The position numbers and the translations under genes are program-made. Under the pieces are notes generated by a model. That model was not told the origin of the DNA. It ran no database searches and saw only the letters and a list, made by a program, of their open reading frames with translations. DNA of 64,000 nucleotides, from positions 3,720,001 to 3,784,000 of the forward strand of contig NZ_CP109460.1 of NCBI RefSeq assembly GCF_036227565.1, in the 5' to 3' direction. This document shows, piece after piece, positions 63,035-64,000 of the stretch. This DNA comes from Streptomyces sp. NBC_01454 (GTDB lineage Bacteria; Actinomycetota; Actinomycetes; Streptomycetales; Streptomycetaceae). Position 1 is the stretch's first letter; each line of letters starts with the position of its first letter.

Positions 63035-64000
63035 CTACTCGTTGTTGAACTCTTCGAGCACCGTCGCACCGAGCTCGCGGACGATCAGGTCGTGGCCGCT
63101 GAGCGCGGAGTCGACGAGATCGGCGTCGTCCTCGGCCGGCATGTCGTACTCGATCGACGTCGGCGGGGGCTCCGGCGGCGTGTACGAGGGCTCCGCCACA
63201 GGCCCGCCCTGGCCGCCGCCCGCGGACGCCGCCGGCGACACGGCCTCCCGGGCCATCCGCGCGCCCTGGCTGCCGCCTCCGCCGCCACCGCCGGTTGCTT
63301 CACCGCCCGGTCCGTACCCGCCCCCGGACGACGGGGGCCCGGCCGGGCCGCCCTGCTGCGGCGGGGGTTGCGGGGCGCCCTGCTGCGGGGCGGCGGGCGC
63401 TCCGCCGCCGAAGCCGCCGCCACCGCCGCCGCGGGGGGCACCACCGGCCGGCGGGCCGGCGCCGCCCGACGGGTCGACGATCGCCTCTACCCGCCACTGC
63501 AGCTGGAACCGCTCGGCCAGCACATCCTTGAGGACGTCCTCGCTGCCGCCGTTGGCGAAGCTGTCGCGGGCGCCGGCGTTGGGGAAGCCGATCTGCAGCG
63601 TCGTGCCGTCGAAGCCGGAGACCTGGGCGTTCTGGCTCAGCAGGATCCAGGTGAAGCGCCGGCGGTCCTTCACCGCTTCCAGGATGTCCGGCCACATCTG
63701 CCGTACCTGGGCGGCACCATGCGCCGCTCCCGGGGCCGTACCGGCCTGCGGGGTGGACTGCTGCGCTGCGGGCGCGGGCGGGCCGGCCGGCGGTGCGGAC
63801 GCGGCGGGGGGCCCGGACGCGGCGGGCGCCCCGCCCTGCCCCGGTGCCACGGCCGTGGGCCAGCCGCCGGGCTGCCGTCCGGCGCCCCCGCCGGACCCGC
63901 CCGCCGTGCTTCCGCTGCCGGCGCCGTTGCCCTTGGCCGTACCGCCCGGCCAGGCCCCGGGCCGGGTGGCCGCACCCGCAGGGCCGTCGTCCTGCCCAGG
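63035..64000 (-). CDS. dnaX: DNA polymerase III gamma/tau subunit, C-terminal part
   Basis: The last 321 codons of a gene that enters from the right edge. The visible part is a Pro/Gly/Ala-rich linker followed by the C-terminal domain, with VRQMWPDILEAVKDRRRFTW, the LQIGFPNAG strand and the end LIVRELGATVLEEF. This matches the tau C-terminus of actinobacterial DnaX, and the position beside ybaB-recR supports it. No catalytic AAA+ region is in the window. Confidence 0.85.
   Translation of the reverse strand, partial: PGQDDGPAGAATRPGAWPGGTAKGNGAGSGSTAGGSGGGAGRQPGGWPTAVAPGQGGAPAASGPPAASAPPAGPPAPAAQQSTPQAGTAPGAAHGAAQVRQMWPDILEAVKDRRRFTWILLSQNAQVSGFDGTTLQIGFPNAGARDSFANGGSEDVLKDVLAERFQLQWRVEAIVDPSGGAGPPAGGAPRGGGGGGFGGGAPAAPQQGAPQPPPQQGGPAGPPSSGGGYGPGGEATGGGGGGGSQGARMAREAVSPAASAGGGQGGPVAEPSYTPPEPPPTSIEYDMPAEDDADLVDSALSGHDLIVRELGATVLEEFNNE

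Overview
The window is high-GC (roughly 70% or more) actinobacterial DNA, almost certainly from a Streptomyces. The codon use, GTG/TTG starts, rare TTA codons, SARP regulator and the core block ask-asd-DUF5063-recR-ybaB-dnaX all fit. About 1.1-50.7 kb is a large, apparently complete secondary-metabolite gene cluster. About 51-64 kb is ordinary chromosome. No rRNA, tRNA, insertion sequence or CRISPR array was seen.

Layout. 1-1.6 kb: a truncated amidohydrolase and a DoxX-like membrane protein. 1.7-4.8 kb (+): type II thioesterase, cation/proton antiporter and phosphopantetheinyl transferase. 5.0-9.8 kb (+): a winged-helix regulator with a palindromic operator, a small membrane protein, a sensor-domain protein, and a MacB-like ABC ATPase with an FtsX-type permease. 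9.9-12.1 kb (+): a PyrH-like tryptophan halogenase and a flavin reductase. 12.2-14.3 kb (-): an ArsR-like regulator, a DrrA-type ATPase and MbtH. 14.4-33.0 kb (-): one long operon, in transcription order a three-module NRPS (C-A-T-E-C-A-T-C-A-T-TE), ABC-2 permease, P450, KAS III-like enzyme, acyl-CoA dehydrogenase, a seryl-tRNA-synthetase-like amino acid:carrier-protein ligase, 3-hydroxyacyl-CoA dehydrogenase and a free carrier protein. 33.2-37.4 kb (-): ACP, KS, CLF, ketoreductase and a DsbA-like isomerase, resembling a highly reducing type II PKS. 37.5-41.9 kb (-): LysR regulator, SARP activator and MMPL exporter. 42.5-50.7 kb (-): a stand-alone A-T-thioesterase NRPS, an argininosuccinate-lyase homologue, a threonine-kinase-like GHMP kinase and a fused PLP-enzyme/ATP-grasp protein.

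How the genes may work together (inference). The type II PKS would make an acyl chain, possibly unsaturated, that the starter C domain of the NRPS joins to a short peptide. The halogenase would supply chloro-tryptophan. The kinase, PLP enzyme and lyase match the logic proposed for 2,3-diaminobutyrate formation from threonine. The ligase, carrier protein and two dehydrogenases look like an aminomalonyl-ACP pathway in which an aaRS-like enzyme replaces the usual adenylation domain. I cannot match this combination to a known product.

Regulation. Five promoter regions carry direct repeats with a GTCAG core at exact 11-bp spacing, read in the direction of the downstream gene. This is the classic pattern of a SARP-binding site, and it ties the 1.7, 14.4, 33.2, 37.4 and 50.8 kb operons into one regulon. 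TTA codons in the LysR gene and in two genes of the ABC efflux operon suggest bldA control. Several perfect hairpins mark operon ends.

The right-hand 13 kb holds an S9 peptidase, CDF metal transporter, SURF1 protein, an ECF sigma factor with its probable membrane partner, asd-ask, a DUF5063 protein, recR, ybaB and the 3' end of dnaX.
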